Origin: Alphaproteobacteria bacterium | GTDB lineage: Bacteria > Pseudomonadota > Alphaproteobacteria > RF32 > CAG-239 | NCBI GenBank assembly: GCA_017958895.1 | Contig: JAGDBT010000153.1 | Location: 1 to 9,847 of the forward strand | Reading direction: 5' to 3' | DNA length: 9,847 nucleotides | Shown: one piece after another, positions 6,648 through 9,847 of the stretch | Layout of the letters: every line of letters begins with the position of its first letter | How positions within the stretch are numbered: position 1 is the stretch's first letter | The notes under the pieces: generated by a model | Told to the model about the DNA's origin: nothing | Databases searched by the model: none | The model's input: the letters and a program-made list of their open reading frames with translations, nothing else | Translations under genes and position numbers: made by a program

Positions 6648-6655
6648 AAAGAGGT
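6648..6655 (+). promoter_or_regulatory. Ribosome binding site that decides the gyrA GTG start
   Basis: AAAGAGGT ends five bases before GTG 6661. An in-frame TTG at 6637 lies upstream of this site and has none of its own, so it is rejected as the start. Confidence 0.75.
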
Positions 6656-6660
6656 ATAAA

Positions 6661-9465
6661 GTGACAGAAGAAATTCAGACAGATTCCGTGGTTAAAACGG
6701 ACAATATTTCACCTACGATGATTTCGGAGGAAATGCGCCGCAGTTATTTGGATTATGCAATGAGCGTAATCGTTTCGCGTGCGCTGCCGGATGCCAGAGA
6801 CGGTATGAAACCGGTGCATCGCCGCATTATTTACGGTATGTATGAGAACGGTTATGATTCCACAAAGCCATACAGAAAATCAGCCCGTATCGTCGGCGAT
6901 GTTATGGGTAAATATCACCCGCACGGTGACAGTTCCATTTATGAAGCTATGGTACGTATGGCTCAGCCTTTTTCCATGAGAGTTACACTGGTTGACGGAC
7001 AAGGTAACTTCGGCTCTATGGATGGTGACGGCGCGGCGGCTATGCGTTATACGGAAGCCCGTTTGGCCAAAGTATCGGCTTGCCTGACTGATAATCTTGA
7101 TGAAGATACCGTTGACTTTATGCCTAACTATGACGAATCTTTGCAAGAACCGACGGTTTTACCGGCACGTTTCCCTAATTTGCTCGTAAACGGCGGCAAC
7201 GGTATTGCCGTAGGTATGGCAACCAACATTCCGCCGCATAATTTGGGCGAGGTTATAGACGCTTGTTGCGCATATATTGATAATCCGGAAATAAGTATAG
7301 AGGAGCTGACACAAATTATTCCGGGGCCGGATTTTCCGACCGGCGGTTTGATTTTGGGTTACGGTGGCGCTAAACAAGCTTATTTAACCGGTCGCGGTTC
7401 GGTTATGATGCGTGCCAAGTGTTCGATTGAGGAAATTCGCAAAGATAAGGAAGCAATTATCGTTCACGAAGTTCCGTATCAGGTAAACAAGGCCAATTTG
7501 GTGGCTCATATCGCCGAATTGGTAAAAGATAAGCGCGTGGATGGGATTTCTGATATCCGTGATGAATCCGATCGTCAGGGTGTACGCATTGTTATTGAAA
7601 TAAAACGCGATTTTCAGGCGGATGTAATCTTAAATCAGCTTTATAAATATACGGAATTGCAAACCAGTTTCGGTATGAATATGTTGGCCATCAACGGCGG
7701 TCGTCCGATGATGATGAATTTGCGCGATATAATTTCAACTTTTATCGAGTTTCGTGAAGAAGTTATTCGTCGTCGCACCGTATACCGTCTGAATAAGGCT
7801 CGTGACAGAGCTCATGTTTTGGTGGGTTTGGCAATTGCCGTGGAAAATTTGGATCCGGTTATTGAGTTGATTAAAACAGCTCCGACACCGCAAGACGCCA
7901 GAGAAAAATTGGTATCTCGCGAATGGCCGGCCGGTACGATCGCCGATTGGGTAGCTTTGATTGACGAACCGGATCGTAAGGTTGAAAACGGAATTTATCG
8001 CTTATCCGATGATCAGGCAAAAGCCATTTTGGATTTGAAATTACAACGTTTGACCGGTTTGGAAAGAGATAAAATTCATGAAGAATTGGTTGCTTTAGGC
8101 GCGGATATTAAAGAGTTTTTATCCATCTTGTCAAGCCGCGAAAAGTTATATGGCATTATGCGTGATGAATTGGTGGCGGTAAAGGACGAATACGCAACTC
8201 CGCGTTTGACGCAAATTGAAGATATTGACTTCAACCAAGATATTGAATCGCTCATTCAACGTGAAGAAATGGTAGTTACCGTAACCGAAGAGGGTTATAT
8301 CAAACGCGTTCCGCTGAACGCCTATAAGGCACAAAAACGCGGCGGTAAGGGCAAGTCAGGTATGACTACCAAAGACGAGGATTTTGTTACACGTTTGTTT
8401 GTGGCCAGTACTCATACACCGGTATTGTTCTTCTCGAATAAAGGCATTGTTTATAAGATGAAGGTTTATAAATTGCCGCTCGGTTCACCAACCTCAAAAG
8501 GCAAGCCGTTCATCAACTTGTTGCCGTTAATCAACGGAGAGAACATTACGGCTATTATGAAACTGCCGGAAAATGTTGAAGATTGCAAAGATTTGTCAAT
8601 TGCTTTTGCTACGGCTTCGGGTAATATCCGCCGTAACAGTCTGATGGATTTTGTTAATGTTCAGTCAAACGGTAAGATTGCCATGAAACTTGAGCCGGGG
8701 GATAAGTTGATTAACGTGGCCATGTGCGATGAAAACAATGATATTATGTTGGCAACCCGTCAGGGTAAATGTATTCGTTTTCCGGTTACGGATGTACGCG
8801 TGTTTGTGGGACGTAACTCTACCGGTGTTCGCGGCATTAAGCTGTCAGACGGTGATGAGGTAATTTCCATGACTATGTTAAAGCACATTAAGGCTCCGGT
8901 TGAGGAACGTGAGGAATATCTCAAAGTTTCCGGCGCCATGAAACGTGTTGATGCGGAAAATGGTGAAAATACCTGTATAACCGCCGATCAAACCGGTTTG
9001 TTGAATTTGTTGACACCGGCACAATTTGAAGAAATGCAGAAACTGGAAGAGTTTATTTTGACTGTTACGGTAACCGGTTACGGCAAACGCTCATCTTCGT
9101 ATGAATATCGTGTTACGGGTCGTGGCGGTTCGGGTATTGCCAATATTGAGCTTTCGCCGCGCAATAAAGAAGTTGTCAGTTCGTTCCCGATAACCGAAGA
9201 TAAAGATATTATGATGGTTACGGATGGCGGAAAACTGATAAGAATGCCGGTTGATGACATTCGAATTGCCGGACGTAAAACGCAAGGTGTGATTTTGTTC
9301 CGCACGGCTGATAATGAAAATGTGGTTTCGGTTACCAAACTTGATGCCGATGAAGGCGCTGATGCCGAGATTGATGAGGAAAACGATAATATTATCGATG
9401 AAACATCGGAAACGGCTTTGGCAGAAACGGTAAATGAACCGCAAACCGAAGAGGCGGATGCCTAA
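6661..9465 (+). CDS. gyrA: DNA gyrase subunit A
   Basis: This 934-residue protein is the cleaving and rejoining subunit of the A2B2 DNA gyrase, which introduces negative supercoils using ATP hydrolysed by GyrB. The N-terminal breakage-reunion domain contains the catalytic Tyr130 in AAMRYTEARL (Tyr122 in E. coli). The quinolone-determining region reads HPHGDSSIYE, with Ser91 and Glu95 at the E. coli 83 and 87 positions. The C-terminal beta-pinwheel opens with a GyrA box, QKRGGKG at 558-564, which distinguishes it from ParC. A stretch at about residues 744-800, starting EEREEYL and ending before ILTVTVTGYGKR, is longer than in E. coli and resembles the alphaproteobacterial form. The last 40 or so residues are a strongly acidic tail, a known modulator of wrapping. 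The start is GTG, supported by AAAGAGGT. It appears to be its own transcription unit ending at the terminator at 9481-9510. Confidence 0.97.
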   Translation: MTEEIQTDSVVKTDNISPTMISEEMRRSYLDYAMSVIVSRALPDARDGMKPVHRRIIYGMYENGYDSTKPYRKSARIVGDVMGKYHPHGDSSIYEAMVRMAQPFSMRVTLVDGQGNFGSMDGDGAAAMRYTEARLAKVSACLTDNLDEDTVDFMPNYDESLQEPTVLPARFPNLLVNGGNGIAVGMATNIPPHNLGEVIDACCAYIDNPEISIEELTQIIPGPDFPTGGLILGYGGAKQAYLTGRGSVMMRAKCSIEEIRKDKEAIIVHEVPYQVNKANLVAHIAELVKDKRVDGISDIRDESDRQGVRIVIEIKRDFQADVILNQLYKYTELQTSFGMNMLAINGGRPMMMNLRDIISTFIEFREEVIRRRTVYRLNKARDRAHVLVGLAIAVENLDPVIELIKTAPTPQDAREKLVSREWPAGTIADWVALIDEPDRKVENGIYRLSDDQAKAILDLKLQRLTGLERDKIHEELVALGADIKEFLSILSSREKLYGIMRDELVAVKDEYATPRLTQIEDIDFNQDIESLIQREEMVVTVTEEGYIKRVPLNAYKAQKRGGKGKSGMTTKDEDFVTRLFVASTHTPVLFFSNKGIVYKMKVYKLPLGSPTSKGKPFINLLPLINGENITAIMKLPENVEDCKDLSIAFATASGNIRRNSLMDFVNVQSNGKIAMKLEPGDKLINVAMCDENNDIMLATRQGKCIRFPVTDVRVFVGRNSTGVRGIKLSDGDEVISMTMLKHIKAPVEEREEYLKVSGAMKRVDAENGENTCITADQTGLLNLLTPAQFEEMQKLEEFILTVTVTGYGKRSSSYEYRVTGRGGSGIANIELSPRNKEVVSSFPITEDKDIMMVTDGGKLIRMPVDDIRIAGRKTQGVILFRTADNENVVSVTKLDADEGADAEIDEENDNIIDETSETALAETVNEPQTEEADA

Positions 9466-9480
9466 AATATATCGGTGAAT

Positions 9481-9510
9481 AAAAGCGTCGGTTTAAGCCG
9501 GCGCTTTTTT
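9481..9510 (+). terminator. Strong intrinsic terminator after gyrA
   Basis: GCGTCGG (9485-9491) pairs with CCGGCGC (9498-9504), including one U-G pair, around a six-base loop. The stem is extended by AAAA before and T residues after it, ending in a six-T run (9505-9510). It lies 15 bases after the gyrA stop codon. The A-run on the other side means it could also work on the minus strand. Confidence 0.9.
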
Positions 9511-9734
9511 GTGCTGTAAAATAAGATTTTTCATTTATATAGGAATTTGTTTTTATATTTTTCTTATTTTTAAGCTTGACAAGAAAATTTTATAATGATA
9601 AGGTGATTTTTACATAAACAGCTAATTATTTGAAGTTATCGGGGCCGTTTTGTCTTCTGATAAAGAATTGGTGTCGATAATAAATAAGAAATTAGTTATT
9701 TATTGATAAGAATTTTAAAATAAGGAGCAATAAA
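9511..9734 (+). other. AT-rich leader region before the last gene
   Basis: These 224 bases carry no supportable gene. They contain a perfect TTGACA (9576-9581) and a perfect TATAAT (9591-9596), but only nine bases apart, so they cannot form one ordinary promoter. TATAAT may use a poor -35 around 9568-9573. A perfect inverted repeat lies at 9679-9704. A short GC-rich patch (ATCGGGGCCG, near 9638-9647) stands out in otherwise AT-rich sequence. If transcription begins near 9603, the mRNA leader is about 130 bases, long enough for a regulatory element, but I recognise none. Confidence 0.45.
9679..9704. repeat. Perfect 9-bp inverted repeat, possible operator
   Basis: AATAAATAA (9679-9687) and TTATTTATT (9696-9704) are exact reverse complements around an eight-base spacer, 31 bases before the start codon at 9735. 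The all-A/T arms make chance occurrence easier in this AT-rich stretch. It could be a regulator site or a weak RNA hairpin. Confidence 0.4.
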
Positions 9735-9847
9735 ATGAAGAAAAACAATGAAGATATTTATCAAATGTTTCACGGCTTAAAGCTGGTAAAAAGAGATGAT
9801 AAAAAACCGGGGCAAAGTGAATGGTATTATATCGACCCGCGATATGA
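9735..9847 (+). CDS. Hypothetical protein, N-terminal fragment (runs off window)
   Basis: Only the first 37 codons are present. The ATG is preceded by AAGGAG seven bases upstream, a strong ribosome binding site, and the frame is open to the end of the window, so this is very probably a real gene. The visible sequence begins MKKNNEDIYQMFHGLKLVKR and continues with a Lys/Asp-rich turn and SEWYYIDPRY. It is charged, has no signal peptide or membrane segment, and shows no motif I recognise. It follows a 224-base AT-rich leader after the gyrA terminator, so it is transcribed separately from gyrA. No function can be proposed from this fragment. Confidence 0.7.
   Translation, partial: MKKNNEDIYQMFHGLKLVKRDDKKPGQSEWYYIDPRY

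Noticed and set aside
6637..6660. TTG 6637 as an earlier gyrA start
   Set aside because: It is upstream of the AAAGAGGT site that serves GTG 6661 and has no ribosome binding site of its own.
6546..6660. Terminator in the gap before gyrA
   Set aside because: The A/T palindromes near 6546-6561 and the CAAAAC/GTTTTG hairpin (6603-6617) lack a GC-rich stem followed by a T-run, so no terminator is called.

Overview
The window looks like chromosomal DNA from a moderately AT-rich Gram-negative bacterium, most likely an alphaproteobacterium. The best clues are two. GyrA carries an extra segment with an EEREEYL start between blades of its C-terminal domain, a form I associate with alphaproteobacterial GyrA. 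The GT4 glycosyltransferase has the HARSRAPAW-type segment seen in alphaproteobacterial LPS-type enzymes. I cannot name a genus. All genes that can be supported lie on the + strand.

Left part (1-4108): the 3' end of lon (protease domain with the catalytic Ser/Lys dyad), then an unrecognised 99-residue multi-pass membrane protein closed by a hairpin terminator. A near-consensus promoter then drives a GT4 glycosyltransferase gene and, 19 bases further on, thrS (threonyl-tRNA synthetase). A strong intrinsic terminator follows thrS.

Middle part (4109-6545): an accessory-looking island between housekeeping genes. It encodes a 144-residue protein resembling the SUKH (SMI1/KNR4, YrhA-like) immunity superfamily and starting at TTG. 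Next is a 545-residue protein with helical repeats at the N-terminus and an HNH-like nuclease motif near the C-terminus, driven by its own fully consensus sigma-70 promoter. Last is a 77-residue protein with one membrane helix followed by a likely coiled coil. A SUKH-like gene beside an HNH-like gene suggests a nuclease toxin and immunity module, in the unusual immunity-first order. This is the most interesting part of the window.

Right part (6546-9847): gyrA (DNA gyrase subunit A, complete, GTG start) with its own weak extended -10 promoter and a strong terminator. After it comes an AT-rich leader of about 220 bases holding consensus promoter hexamers at abnormal spacing and a perfect 9-bp inverted repeat. 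The window ends in the first 37 codons of an unidentified gene with a good ribosome binding site. I saw no tRNA, rRNA, CRISPR array, insertion sequence or attachment site.
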